Assembly: GCA_033782935.1 (NCBI GenBank)
Contig: JAWQEG010001395.1
Location: 1,024,501 to 1,088,500 of the forward strand
Direction: 5' to 3'
Source of the DNA: Petrolisthes cinctipes
Lineage: Eukaryota > Arthropoda > Malacostraca > Decapoda > Porcellanidae
Length of the DNA stretch: 64,000 bases
How positions within the stretch are numbered: position 1 is the first letter of the stretch; the number at the start of each line of letters is the position of its first letter. This document shows positions 26,671 to 40,539 of the stretch, piece after piece. The position numbers and the translations under genes are program-made. Below the pieces are notes generated by a model. It did not search any database. It saw only the letters and a list, made by a program, of their open reading frames with translations, and was not told the origin of the DNA.

Positions 26671-28500
26671 TCTAGCACTGTACAGATTACTTCTGGGACC
26701 CCAAAATATTGAATTTTCGGGTGTTTTGAGCCTGAATTTGAGATATAAACGGGTACTGAAGATGCATGCACATATCGACTTTTGTGCACCTAAAAGATCG
26801 ATTTTCAGTATGTTTTGAGCATGTATTTTGAAAATACTCTAACACGGAGTAGGCATGTACAGATCGCTTCTGGGACCCCTAAATATCGAATTTTCGGGTG
26901 TTTAGGGACTGAATTTGAGATATCGACTTTTTGGCACCTAAAAGATCGATTTTTAACATGTTTTTAGCCTATATTTTGAAAATGTTCTAGCACTGAGTAG
27001 GCATGTACAGATTGCTTCTGGGACCCCAAAATATCGAATTTTCTTGTGTTCAGGGCCAGAATTTGAGATATAAACGGGTACAGAAGATGCATGCACATAT
27101 CGACTTTTGGGCACCAAAGAGATCGATTTTCAGTATGTTTTTGGCCTGTATTATGAAAATACTCTAACACGGAGTAGGCATGTACAGATACCTTCTGGGA
27201 CCTCTAAATATCGAATTTTAGGGTGTTTTGGGACTGAATTTTAGATATCGATTTTTTGGCACCTAAAATGTCGATTTTTAGTTTGTTTTTAGCCTATATT
27301 TTGAAAATATTCTAGCACTGTGTAGGCATGTACAGATTGCTTCTGGGACCCCAAAATATTGAATTTTCGGGTGTTTTGAGCCTGAATTTGAGATATAAAC
27401 TGGTACAGAAGATACATGCACATATTGACTTTGGGCATCTAAAATATCGATTTTCAGTATGTTTTGAGCATGTATTTTGAAAATACTCTAACACGGAGTA
27501 GGCATGTACAGATCGCTTCTGGGACCCATAAATATCGAATTTTCGTGTGTTTTGGGACTGAATTTGAGATATCGACTTTTTGGCACCTAAAAGATCGATT
27601 TTTAGCATGTTTTTAGCCTATGTTTTGAAAATATTCTAGCACTGAGTAGGCATGTACAGATTGCTTCTGGGACCCCAAAATATTGAATTTTCGGGTGTTT
27701 TGAGCCTGAATTTGAGATATAAACGGGTACAGAAGATACATGCACATATTAACTTTGGGCGCCAAAAATATCGATTTTCAGCATGTTTTGGGCCTGAATT
27801 TTGAAAATACTCTAACACGGAGTAGGCATGTACAGATCGCTTCTGGGACCCCAAAATATCGAATTTTCGGGTGTTTAGGGCCAGAATTTGAGATATAAAC
27901 GGGTACAGAAGATGCATGCACATATCGACTTTTGGGCACCTAAAAGATCGATTTTCAGTATGTTTTTGGCCTGTATTTTGAAAATACTCTAACACGGAGT
28001 AGGCTTGTACAGATCGCTTCTGGGACCCCTAAATATCGAATTTTCGGGTGTTTTGGGAATGAATTTGAGATATCGATTTTTTGGCACTTAAAAGATCGAT
28101 TTTTAGCATGTTTTTAGCCTATATTTTAAAAATATTCTAGCACTGTACAGATTGCTTCTGGGACCCCAAAATATTGAATTTTCGGGTGTTTTGAGCCTGA
28201 ATTTGAGATATAAACGGGTACAGAAGATACATGCACATATTGACTTTGGGCATCTAAAATATCGATTTTCAGCATGTTTTGGGCCTGTATTTTGAAAATA
28301 CTCTAACACTGAGTAGGCATGTACAGATTGCTTCTGGGACCCCAAAATATCGAATTTTCGGGTGTTTTGAGCCTGAATTTGAGATATAAACGGGTACTGA
28401 AGATGCATGCACATATCGACTTTTGTGCACCTAAAAGATCGGTTTTCAGTATGTTTTGAGCATGTATTTTGAAAATACTCTAACACGGAGTAGGCATGTA
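26670..28500. repeat. Segmental duplication, copy 1 of three (partners 33,220-34,505 and 35,540-37,200)
   Basis: Shared variants are 'cagattacttctggg' (26,684/33,234), 'gtgtttagggactg', 'ttttgaaaatgttctagc', 'ttttcttgtgtt', 'tttttagtttgtttt', 'gggacccataaatatcg', 'ttttcgtgtgttttggg', 'cacatattaactttgg' and 'taggcttgtacag'. The offsets are +6,550 to the second copy and +8,681 to the third. The third lacks the left part and continues further right. Confidence 0.8.
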
Positions 28501-29785
28501 CAGATCGCTTCTGGGACCCCTAAATATCGAATTTTCGGGTGTTTTGGGACTGAATTTGAGATATCGACTTTTTGGCACCTTAAAGATCGATTTTTAGCAT
28601 GATTTTAGCCTATATTTTGACAATATTCTAGCACTGAGTAGGCATGTACAGATTGCTTCTGGGACCCAAAATATTGAATTTTCGGGTGTTTTGAGCCTGA
28701 ATTTGAGATATAAACGGGTACAGAAGATATATGCACATATTGACTTTGGGCGCCAAAAATATCGATTTTCAGCATGTTTTGGGCCTGAATTTTGAAAATA
28801 CTCTAACACGGAGTAGGCATGTACAGATACCTTCTGAGACCTCTAAATATCGAATTTTCGGGTGTTTTGGGACTGAATTTAAGATATCGATTTTTTGGCA
28901 CCTAAAATGTCGATTTTTAGCATGTTTTTAGCCTATATTTTGAAAATATTCTAGCACTGAGTAGGCATGTACAGATTGCTTCTGGGACCCCAAAATATTG
29001 AATTTTCGGGTGTTTTGAGCCTGAATTTGAGATATAAACGGGTACAGAAGATATATGCACATATTGACTTTGGGCGCCAAAAATATCGATTTTAAGCATG
29101 TTTTGGGCCTGAATTTTGAAAATACTCTAACACGGAGTAGGCATGTACAGATCGCTTCTGGGACCCCTAAATATCTAATTTTCTGGTGTTTTGGGACTGA
29201 GTTTGAGATATCGACTTTTTGGCACTTAAAAGATCGATTTTTAGCATGTTTTTAGCCTATATTTTGAAAATATTCTAGCACTGTACAGATTGTTTCTGGG
29301 ACCCCAAAATATTGAATTTTCGGGTGTTTTGAGCCTGAAATTGAGATATAAACGGGTACAGAAGATACATGCACATATTGACTTTGGGCATCTAAAATAT
29401 CGATTTTCAGCATGTTTTGGGCCTGTATTTTGAAAATACTCTAACACTGAGTAGGCATGTACAGATTGCTTCTGGGACCCCAAAATATTGAATTTTTCGG
29501 TGTTTTGAGCCTGAATTTGAGATATAAACGGGTACTGAAGATGCATGCACATATCGACTTTTGTGCACCTAAAAGATCGATTTTTAGTATGTTTTGAGCA
29601 TGTATTTTGAAAATACTCTAACACGGAGTAGGCATGTACAGATCGCTTCTGGGACCCCTAAATATCGAATTTTCGGGTGTTTTGGGACTGAATTTGAGAT
29701 ATCGACTTTTTCGCACCTAAAAGATCGATTTTTAGCATGTTTTTAGCCTATATTTTGAAAATATTCTAGCACTGAGTAGGCATGT
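28500..29785. repeat. Satellite stretch between duplicated blocks; right part resembles 20.55-21.26 kb
   Basis: From about 29,240 to 29,950 the sequence matches 20,550-21,260 at +8,689, including 'gcctgaaattgagat' and 'gactttttcgcacc'. The left part holds mixed A_a and C monomers with single-copy oddities: 'gcatgattttagcc' with 'ttgacaatattc' (also at 38,095), 'gggacccaaaatattg' lacking one C, and 'tttaagcatgttttggg' at about 29,091. No non-satellite sequence is present. Confidence 0.75.
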
Positions 29786-32700
29786 ACAGATTGCTTCTGG
29801 GACCCCAAAATATTGAATTTTCGGGTGTTTTGAGCCTGAATTTGAGATATAAACGGGTACAGAAGATACATGCACATATTGACTTTGGGCACCAAAAATA
29901 TCGATTTTCAGCATGTTTTTTGCCTATATATTGAAAATATTCTAGCACTGTACAGATTGCTTCTGGGACCCCAAAATATTGAATTTTCGGGTGTTTTGAG
30001 CCTGAATTTGAGATATAAACGGGTACAGAAGATGCATGCACATATCGACTTTTGGGCACCTAAAAGATCGATTTTCAGTATGTTTTTGGCCTGTATTTTG
30101 AAAATACTCTAACACGGAGTAGGCATGTACAGATACCTTCTGAGACCTCTAAATATCGAATTTTCGGGTGTTTTGGGACTGAATTTAAGATATCGATTTT
30201 TTGGCACCTAAAATGTCGATTTTTAGCATGTTTTTAGCCTATATTTTGAAAATATTCTAGCACTGAGTAGGCATGTACAGATTGCTTCTGGGACCCCAAA
30301 ATATTGAATTTTCGGGTGTTTTGAGCCTGAATTTGAGATATAAACGGGTACAGAAGATATATGCACATATTGACTTTGGGCGCCAAAAATATCGATTTTC
30401 AGCATGTTTTGGGCCTGAATTTTGAAAATACTCTAACACGGAGTAGGCATGTACAGATCGCTCCTGGGACCCCAAAATATCGAATTTTCGGGTGTTTTGG
30501 GACTGAATTTGAGATATCGACTTTTTGGCACTTAAAAGATCGATTTTTAGCATGTTTTTAGCCTATATTTTGAAAATATTCTAGCACTGTACAGATTGTT
30601 TCTGGGACCCCAAAATATTGAATTTTCGGGTGTTTTGAGCCTGAAATTGAGATATAAACGGGTACAGAAGATACATGCACATATTGACTTTGGGCATCTA
30701 AAATATCGATTTTCAGCATGTTTTGGGCCTGTATTTTGAAAATACTCTAACACTGAGTAGGCATGTACAGATTGCTTCTGGGACCCCAAAATATTGAATT
30801 TTCCGGTGTTTTGAGCCTGAATTTGAGATATAAACGGGTACTGAAGATGCATGCACATTTCGACTTTTGTGCACCTAAAAGATCGATTTTTAGTATGTTT
30901 TGAGCATGTATTTTGAAAATACTCTAACACGGAGTAGGCATGTACAGATCGCTTCTGGGACCCCTAAATATCGAATTTTCGGGTGTTTTGGGACTGAATT
31001 TGAGATATCGACTTTTTCGCACCTAAAAGATCGATTTTTAGCATGTTTTTAGCCTATATTTTGAAAATATTTTAGCACTGAGTAGGCATGTACAGATTGC
31101 TTCTGGGACCCCAAAATATTGAATTTTCGGGTGTTTTGAGCCTGAATTTGAGATATAAACGGGTACAGAAGATACATGCACATATTGACTTTGGGCACCA
31201 AAAATATCGATTTTCAGCATGTTTTTTGCCTATATATTGAAAATATTCTAGCACTGTACAGATTGCTTCTGGGACCCCAAAATATTGAATTTTCGGGTGT
31301 TTTGAGCCTGAATTTGAGATATAAACGGGTACAGAAGATACATGCACATATTGACTTTGGGCACCAAAAATATCGATTTTCAGCATGTTTTGGGCCTGAA
31401 TTTTGAAAATACTCTAACACGGAGTAGGCATGTACAGATCGCTTCTGGGACCCCAAAATATCGAATTTTCGGGTGTTTAGGGCCAGAATTTGAGATATAA
31501 ACGGGTACAGAAGATGCATGCACATATCGACTTTTGGGCACCTAAACGATCGATTTTCAATATGTTTTTGGCTTGTATTTTGAAAATACTCTAACACGGA
31601 GTAAGCATGTACAGATACCTTCTGGGACCTCTAAATATCGAATTTTCGGGTGTTTTGGGACTGAATTTGATATATCGATTTTTTGGCACCTAAAATGTCG
31701 ATTTTTAGCATGTTTTTAGCCTATATTTTGAAAATATTCTAGCACTGTGTAGGCATGTACAGATTGCTTCTGGGACCCCAAAATATTGAATTTTTGGGTG
31801 TTTAGGGCCAGAATTTGAGATATAAACGGGTACAGAAGATGCATGCACATATCGACTTTTGGGCACCTAAAAGATCGATTTTCAGTATGTTTTTGGCCTG
31901 TATTTTGAAAATACTCTAACACGGAGTAGGCATGTACAGATCGCTTCTGGGACCCCTAAATATCGAATTTTCGGGTGTTTTGGGACTGAATTTGAGATAT
32001 CGACTTTTTGGCACTTAAAAGATCGATTTTTAGCATGTTTTTAGCCTATATTTTGAAAATATTCTAGCACTGTACAGATTGCTTCTGGGACCCCAAAATA
32101 TTGAATTTTCGGGTGTTTTGAGCCTGAATTTGAGATATAAACGGGTACAGAAGATACATGCACATATTGACTTTGGGCATCTAAAATATCGATTTTCAGC
32201 ATGTTTTGGGCCTGTATTTTGAAAATACTCTAACACTGAATAGGCATGTACAGATTGCTTCTGGGACCCCAAAATATTGAATTTTCGGGTGTTTTGAGCC
32301 TGAATTTGAGATATAAACGGGTACTGAAGATGCATGCACATATCGACTTTTGTGCACCTAAAAGATCGATTTTCAGTATGTTTTGAGCATGTATTTTGAA
32401 AATACTCTAACACGGAGTAGGCATGTACAGATCGCTTCTGGGACCCCTAAATATCGAATTTTCGGGTGTTTTGGGACTGAATTTGAGATATTGACTTTTT
32501 CGCACCTAAAAGATCGATTTTTAGCATGTTTTTAGCCAATATTTTGAAAATATTCTAGCACTGAGTAGGCATGTACAGATTGCTTCTGGGACCCCAAAAT
32601 ATTGAATTTTCGGGTGTTTTGAGCCTGAATTTGAGATATAAACGGGTACAGAAGATACATGCACATATTGACTTTGGGCACCAAAAATATCGATTTTCAG

Positions 32701-33230
32701 CATGTTTTTTGCCTATATTTTGAAAATATTCTAGCACTGTACAGATTGCTTCTGGGACCCCAAAATATTGAATTTTCGGGTGTTTTGAGCCTGAATTTGA
32801 GATATAAACGGGTACAGAAGATACATGTACATATTGACTTTGGGCGCCAAAAATATCGATTTTCAGCATGTTTTGGGCCTGTATTTTGAAAATACTCTAA
32901 CACGGAGTAGGCATGTACAGATCGCTTCTGGGACCCCAAAATATCGAATTTTCGGGTGTTTAGGGCCAGAATTTGAGATATAAACGGGTACAGAAGATGC
33001 ATGCACATATCGACTTTTGGGCACCTAAAAGATCGATTTTCAGTATGTTTTTGGCCTGTATTTTGAAAATACTCTAACACGGAGTAGACATGTACAGATC
33101 GCTTCTGGGACCCCTAAATATCGAATTTTCGGGTGTTTTGGGACTGAATTTGAGATATCGACTTTTTGGCACTTAAAAGATCGATTTTTAGCATGTTTTT
33201 AGCCTATATTTTGAAAATATTCTAGCACTG
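29785..33230. repeat. Segmental duplication, copy 2 (partner 22,420-25,690)
   Basis: It shows the same variant series as its partner, with one extra 166-bp A/C hybrid at 31091-31256. A copy-specific variant at 32,821-32,835 changes 'acatgcacat' to 'acatgtacat', which creates a TA dinucleotide identical in context to the transposon target at 40,540. Right of about 33,230 the match moves to 26,670 onward. Confidence 0.8.
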
Positions 33231-34505
33231 TACAGATTACTTCTGGGACCCCAAAATATTGAATTTTCGGGTGTTTTGAGCCTGAATTTGAGATATAAAC
33301 GGGTACTGAAGATGCATGCACATATCGACTTTTGTGCACCTAAAAGATCGATTTTCAGTATGTTTTTAGCATGTATTTTGAAAATACTCTAACACGGAGT
33401 AGGCATGTACAGATCGCTTCTGGGACCCCTAAATATCGAATTTTCGGGTGTTTAGGGACTGAATTTGAGATATCGACTTTTTGGCACCTAAAAGATCGAT
33501 TTTTAGCATGTTTTTAGCCTATATTTTGAAAATGTTCTAGCACTGAGTAGGCATGTACAGATTGCTTCTGGGACCCCAAAATATCGAATTTTCTTGTGTT
33601 TAGGGCCAGAATTTGAGATATAAACGGGTACAGAAGATGCATGCACATATCGACTTTTGGGCACCTAAGAGATCGATTTTCAGTATGTTTTTGGCCTGTA
33701 TTTTGAAAATACTCTAACACGGAGTAGGCATGTACAGATACCTTCTGGGACCTCTAAATATCGAATTTTCGGGTGTTTTGGGACTGAATTTGAGATATTG
33801 ATTTTTTGGCACCTAAAATGTCGATTTTTAGTTTGTTTTTAGCCTATATTTTGAAAATATTCTAGCACTGTGTAGGCATGTACAGATTGCTTCTGGGACC
33901 CCAAAATATTGAATTTTCGGGTGTTTTGAGCCTGAATTCGAGATATAAACGGGTACAGAAGATACATGCACATATTGACTTTGGGCATCTAAAATATCGA
34001 TTTTCAGTATGTTTTGAGCATGTATTTTGAAAATACTCTAACACGGAGTAGGCATGTACAGATCAATTCTGGGACCCATAAATATCGAATTTTCGTGTGT
34101 TTTGGGACTGAATTTGAGATATCGACTTTTTGGCACCTAAAAGATCGATTTTTAGCATGTTTTTAGCCTATATTTTGAAAATATTCTAGCACTGAGTAGG
34201 CATGTACAGATTGCTTCTGGGACCCCAAAATATTGAATTTTCGGGTGTTTTGAGCCTGAATTTGAGATATAAACGGGTACAGAAGATACATGCACATATT
34301 AACTTTGGGCGCCAAAAATATCGATTTTCAGCATGTTTTGGGCCTGAATTTTGAAAATACTCTAACACGGAGTAGGCATGTACAGATCGCTTCTGGGACC
34401 CCAAAATATCGAATTTTCGGGTGTTTAGGGCCAGAATTTGAGATATAAACGGGTACAGAAGATGCATGCACATATCGACTTTTGGGCACCTAAAAGATCG
34501 ATTTT
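33220..34505. repeat. Segmental duplication, copy 2 of three (see 26,670-28,500)
   Basis: It matches the first copy at +6,550 and the third at +2,131. One private change is 'cagatcaattctggg' at 34,061. At about 34,505 the B_a monomer switches to a B_b ending ('tttttagtatgttttgagc'), marking the recombination point. Confidence 0.78.
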
Positions 34506-35539
34506 TAGTATGTTTTGAGCATGTATTTTGAAAATACTCTAACACGGAGTAGGCATGTACAGATCGCTTCTGGGACCCCTAAATATCGAATTTTCGGGTG
34601 TTTTGGGACTGAATTTGAGATATCGACTTTTTCGCACCTAAAAGATCGATTTTTAGCATGTTTTTAGCCTATATTTTGAAAATATTCTAGCACTGAGTAG
34701 GCATGTACAGATTGCTTCTGGGACCCCAAAATATTGAATTTTCGGGTGTTTTGAGCCTGAATTTGAGATATAAACGGGTACAGAAGATATATGCACATAT
34801 TGACTTTGGGCGCCAAAAATATCGATTTTCAGCATGTTTTGGGCCTGAATTTTGAAAATACTCTAACACGGAGTAGGCATGTACAGATCGCTTCTGGGAC
34901 CCCAAAATATCGAATTATCGGGTGTTTTGGGACTGAATTTGAGATATCGACTTTTTGGCACTTAAAAGATCGATTTTTAGCATGTTTTTAGCCTATATTT
35001 TGAAAATATTCTAGCACTGTACAGATTGTTTCTGGGACCCCAAAATATTGAATTTTCGGGTGTTTTGAGCCTGAAATTGAGATATAAACTGGTACAGAAG
35101 ATACATGCACATATTGACTTTGGGCACCAAAAATATCGATTTTCAGCATGTTTTTTGCCTATATTTTGAAAATATTCTAGCACTGTACAGATTGCTTCTG
35201 GGACCCCAAAATATTGAATTTTCGGGTGTTTTGAGCCTGAATTTGAGATATAAACGGGTACAGAAGATACATGCACATATTGACTTTGGGCGCCAAAAAT
35301 ATCGATTTTCAGCATGTTTTGGGCCTGAATTTTGAAAATACTCTAACACGGAGTAGGCATGTACAGATCGCTTCTGGGACCCCAAAATATCGAATTTTCG
35401 GGTGTTTAGGGCCAGAATTTGAGATATAAACGGGTACAGAAGATGCATGCACATATCGACTTTTGGGCACCTAAAAGATCGATTTTCAGTATGTTTTTGG
35501 CCTGTATTTTGAAAATACTCTAACACGGAGTAGGCATGT

Positions 35540-37200
35540 ACAGATCGCTTCTGGGACCCCTAAATATCGAATTTTCGGGTGTTTAGGGACTGAATTTGAG
35601 ATATCGACTTTTTGGCACCTAAAAGATCGATTTTTAGCATGTTTTTAGCCTATATTTTGAAAATGTTCTAGCACTGAGTAGGCATGTACAGATTGCTTCT
35701 GGGACCCCAAAATATCGAATTTTCTTGTGTTTAGGGCCAGAATTTGAGATATAAACGGGTACAGAAGATGCATGCACATATCGACTTTTGGGCACCTAAG
35801 AGATCGATTTTCAGTATGTTTTTGGCCTGTATTTTGAAAATACTCTAACACGGAGTAGGCATGTACAGATACCTTCTGGGACCTCTAAATATCGAATTTT
35901 CGGGTGTTTTGGGACTGAATTTGAGATATTGATTTTTTGGCACCTAAAATGTCGATTTTTAGTTTGTTTTTAGCCTATATTTTGAAAATATTCTAGCACT
36001 GTGTAGGCATGTACAGATTGCTTCTGGGACCCCAAAATATTGAATTTTCGGGTGTTTTGAGCCTGAATTCGAGATATAAACGGGTACAGAAGATACATGC
36101 ACATATTGACTTTGGGCATCTAAAATATCGATTTTCAGTATGTTTTGAGCATGTATTTTGAAAATACTCTAACACGGAGTAGGCATGTACAGATCGCTTC
36201 TGGGACCCATAAATATCGAATTTTCGTGTGTTTTGGGACTGAATTTGAGATATCGACTTTTTGGCACCTAAAAGATCGATTTTTAGCATGTTTTTAGTCT
36301 ATATTTTGAAAATATTCTAGCACTGAGTAGGCATGTACAGATTGCTTCTGGGACCCCAAAATATTGAATTTTCGGGTGTTTTGAGCCTGAATTTGAGATA
36401 TAAACGGGTACAGAAGATACATGCACATATTAACTTTGGGCGCCAAAAATATCGATTTTCAGCATGTTTTGGGCCTGAATTTTGAAAATACTCTAACACG
36501 GAGTAGGCATGTACAGATCGCTTCTGGGACCCCAAAATATCGAATTTTCGGGTGTTTAGGGCCAGAATTTGAGATATAAACGGGTACAGAAGATGCATGC
36601 ACATATCGACTTTTGGGCACCTAAAAGATCGATTTTCAGTATGTTTTTGGCCTTTATTTTGAAAATACTCTAACACGGAGTAGGCTTGTACAGATCGCTT
36701 CTGGGTCCCCTAAATATCGAATTTTCGGGTGTTTTGGGACTGAATTTGAGATATCGATTTTTTGGCACTTAAAAGATCGATTTTTAGCATGTTTTTAGCC
36801 TATATTTTAAAAATATTCTAGCACTGTACAGATTGCTTCTGGGACCCCAAAATATTGAATTTTCGGGTGTTTTGAGCCTGAATTTGAGATATAAACGGGT
36901 ACAGAAGATACATGCACATATTGACTTTGGGCTTCTAAAATATCGATTTTCAGCATGTTTTGGGCCTGAATTTTGAAAATACTCTAACACTGAGTAGGCA
37001 TGTACAGATTGCTTCTGGGACCCCAAAATATTGAATTTTCGGGTGTTTTGAGCCTGAATTTGAGATATAAACGGGTACTGAAGATGCATGCACATATCGA
37101 CTTTTGTGCACCTAAAAGATCAATTTTCAGTATGTTTTGAGCATGTATTTGAAAATACTCTAACACGGAGTAGGCATGTACAGATCGCTTCTGGGACCCC
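35540..37200. repeat. Segmental duplication, copy 3 of three (see 26,670-28,500)
   Basis: It matches copy 1 at +8,681 through 'taggcttgtacag' (28,001/36,682) and 'ttttaaaaatattctag' (about 28,125/36,806). Copy-specific changes include 'ggcctttattttg' near 36,650, 'gggtcccctaaat' near 36,704, 'gggcttctaaa' near 36,930 and 'gatcaattttcag' near 37,118. Confidence 0.78.
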
Positions 37201-40200
37201 TAAATATCGAATTTTCGGGTGTTTTGGGACTGAATTTGAGATATCGACTTTTTGGCACCTAAAAGATCGATTTTTAGCATGTTTTTAGACTATATTTTGA
37301 AAATATTCTAGCACTGAGTAGGCATGTACAGATTGCTTCTGGGACCCCAAAATATTGAATTTTCGGGTGTTTTGAGCCTGAATTTGAGATATAAACGGGT
37401 ACAGAAGATACATGCACATATTAACTTTGGGCGCCAAAAATATCGATTTTCAGTATGTTTTGGGCCTGAATTTTGAAAATACTCTAACACGGAGTAGGCA
37501 TGTACAGATCGCTTCTGGGACCCCAAAATATCGAATTTTCGGGTGTTTAGGGCCAGAATTTGAGATATAAACGGGTACAGAAGATGCATGCACATATCGA
37601 CTTTTGGGCACCTAAAAGATCGATTTTCAGTATGTTTTTGGCCTGTATTTTGAAAATACTCTAACACGGAGTAGGCATGTACAGATCGCTTCTGGGACCC
37701 CTAAATATCGAATTTTCGGGTGTTTTGGGACTGAATTTGAGATATCGACTTTTTTTCACTTAAAAGATCGATTTTTAGCATGTTTTTAGCCTATATTTTA
37801 AAAATATTCTAGCACTGTACAGATTGCTTCTGGGACCCCAAAATATCGAATTTTCGGGTGTTTTGAGCCTGAATTTGAGATATAAACGGGTACTGAAGAT
37901 GCATGCACATATCGACTTTTGTGCACCTAAAAGATCGATTTTCAGTATGTTTTGAGCATGTATTTTGAAAATACTCTAACACGGAGTAGGCATGTACAGA
38001 TCGCTTCTGGGACCCCTAAATATCGAATTTTCGGGTGTTTTGGGACTGAATTTGTGATATCGACTTTTTGGCACCTAAAAGATCGATTTTTAGCATGATT
38101 TTAGCCTATATTTTGACAATATTCTAGCACTGAGTAGGCATGTACAGATTGCTTCTGGGACCCCAAAATATTGAATTTTCGGGTGTTTTGAGCCTGAATT
38201 TGAGATATAAACGGGTACAGAAGATACATGCACATATTGACTTTGGGCACCAAAAATATCGATTTTCAGCATGTTTTGGGCCTGAATTTTGAAAATACTC
38301 TAACACGGAGTAGGCATGTACAGATCGCTTCTGGGACCCCAAAATATCGAATTTTCGGGTGTTTAGGGCCAGAATTTGAGATATAAACGGGTACAGAAGA
38401 TGCATGCATATATCGACTTTTGGGCACCTAAGAGATCGATTTTCAGTATGTTTTTGGCCTGTATTTTGAAAATACTCTAACACGGAGTAGGCATGTACAG
38501 ATACCTTCTGGGACCTCTAAATATCGAATTTTCGGGTGTTTTGGGACTGAATTTGAGATATCGATTTTTTGGCACCTAAAATGTCGATTTTTAGCATGTT
38601 TTTAGCCTATATTTTGAAAATATTCTAGCACTGTGTAGGCATGTACAGATTGCTTCTGGGACCCCAAAATATTGAATTTTCGGGTGTTTTGAGCCTGAAT
38701 TTGAGATATAAACGGGTACAGAAGATACATGCACATATTGACTTTGGGTACCAAAAATATCGATTTTCAGCATGTTTTGGGCCTGAATTTTGAAAATACT
38801 CTAACACGGAGTAGGCATGTACAGATCGCTTCTGGGACCCCAAAATATCGAATTTTCGGATGTTTTGAGCCTGAATTTGAGATATAAACGGGTACTGAAG
38901 ATGCATGCACATATCGACTTTTGTGCACCTAAAAGATCGATTTTCAGTATGTTTTGAGCATGTATTTTAAAAATACTCTAACACGGAGTAGGCATGTACA
39001 GATCGCTTCTGGGACCCATAAATATCGAATTTTCGTGTGTTTTGGGACTGAATTTGAGATATCGACTTTTTGGCACCTAAAAGATCGATTTTTAGCATGT
39101 TTTTAGCCTATATTTGAAAATATTCTAGCACTGAGTAGGCATGTACAGATTGCTTCTGGGACCCCAAAATATTGAATTTTCGGGTGTTTTGAGCCTGAAT
39201 TTGAGATATAAACGGGTACAGAAGATACATGCACATATTGACTTTGGGCGCCAAAAATATCGATTTTCAGCATGTTTAGGGCCTGAATTTTGAAAATACT
39301 CTAACACGGAGTAGGCATGTACAGATCGCTTCTGAGACCCCAAAATATCGAATTTTCGGGTGTTTAGGGCCAGAATTTGAGATATAAACGGGTACAGAAC
39401 GGGTACATGCACATATCGACTTTTGGGCACCTAAAAGATCGATTTTCAGTATGTTTTTGGCCTGTATTTTGAAAATACTCTAACACGGAGTAGGCATGTA
39501 CAGATCGCTTCTGGGACCCCTAAATATCGAATTTTCGGGTGTTTTGGGACTGAATTTGAGATATCGACTTTTTGGCACTTAAAAGATCGATTTTTAGCAT
39601 GTTTTTAGCCTATATTTTGAAAATATTCTAGCACTGTACAGATTGCTTCTGGGACCCCAAAATATTGAATTTTCGGGTGTTTTGAGCCTGAATTTGAGAT
39701 ATAAACGGGTACAGAAGATACATGCACATATTGACTTTGGGCATCTAAAATATCGATTTTCAGCATGTTTTGGGCCTGTATTTTGAAAATACTCTAACAC
39801 TGAGTAGGCATGTACAGATTGCTTCTGGGACCCCAAAATATTGAATTTTCGGGTGTTTTGAGCCTGAATTTGAGATATAAACGGGTACTGAAGATGCATG
39901 CACATATCGACTTTTGTGCACCTAAAAGATCGATTTTCAGTATGTTTTGAGCATGTATTTTGAAAATACTCTAACACGGAGTAGGCATGTACAGATCGCT
40001 TCTGGGACCCCTAAATATCGAATTTTCGGGTGTTTTGGGACTGAATTTGAGATATCGACTTTTTGGCACCTAAAAGATCGATTTTTAGCATGTTTTTAGC
40101 CTATATTTTGAAAATATTCTAGCACTGAGTAGGCATGTACAGATTGCTTCTGGGACCCCAAAATATTGAATTTTCGGGTGTTTTGAGCCTGAATTTGAGA

Positions 40201-40451
40201 TATAAACGGGTACAGAAGATACATGCACATATTGAATTTGGGCGCCAAAAATATCGATTTTCAGCATGTTTTGGGCCTGAATTTTGAAAATACTCTAACA
40301 CGGAGTAGGCATGTACAGATCGCTTCTGGGACCCCTAAATATCGAATTTTCGGGTGTTTTGGGACTGAATTTGAGATATCGACTTTTTGGCACTTAAAAG
40401 ATCGATTTTTAGCATGTTTTTAGCCTATATTTTGAAAATATTCTAGCACTG
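37200..40451. repeat. Satellite stretch left of the transposon
   Basis: Ordinary A/B/C monomers fill this stretch. Local oddities are 'gactttttttcactt' at about 37,746, a one-T loss in 'cctatatttgaaaatatt' at about 39,110, and a small rearrangement in a B_a monomer at 39,391-39,410, where 'acgggtac' is repeated ('ggtacagaacgggtacatgc'). No other sequence type is present. Confidence 0.8.
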
Positions 40452-40539
40452 TACAGATTGCTTCTGGGACCCCAAAATATTGAATTTTCGGGTGTTTTGA
40501 GACTGAATTTGAGATATAAACGGGTACAGAAGATACATG

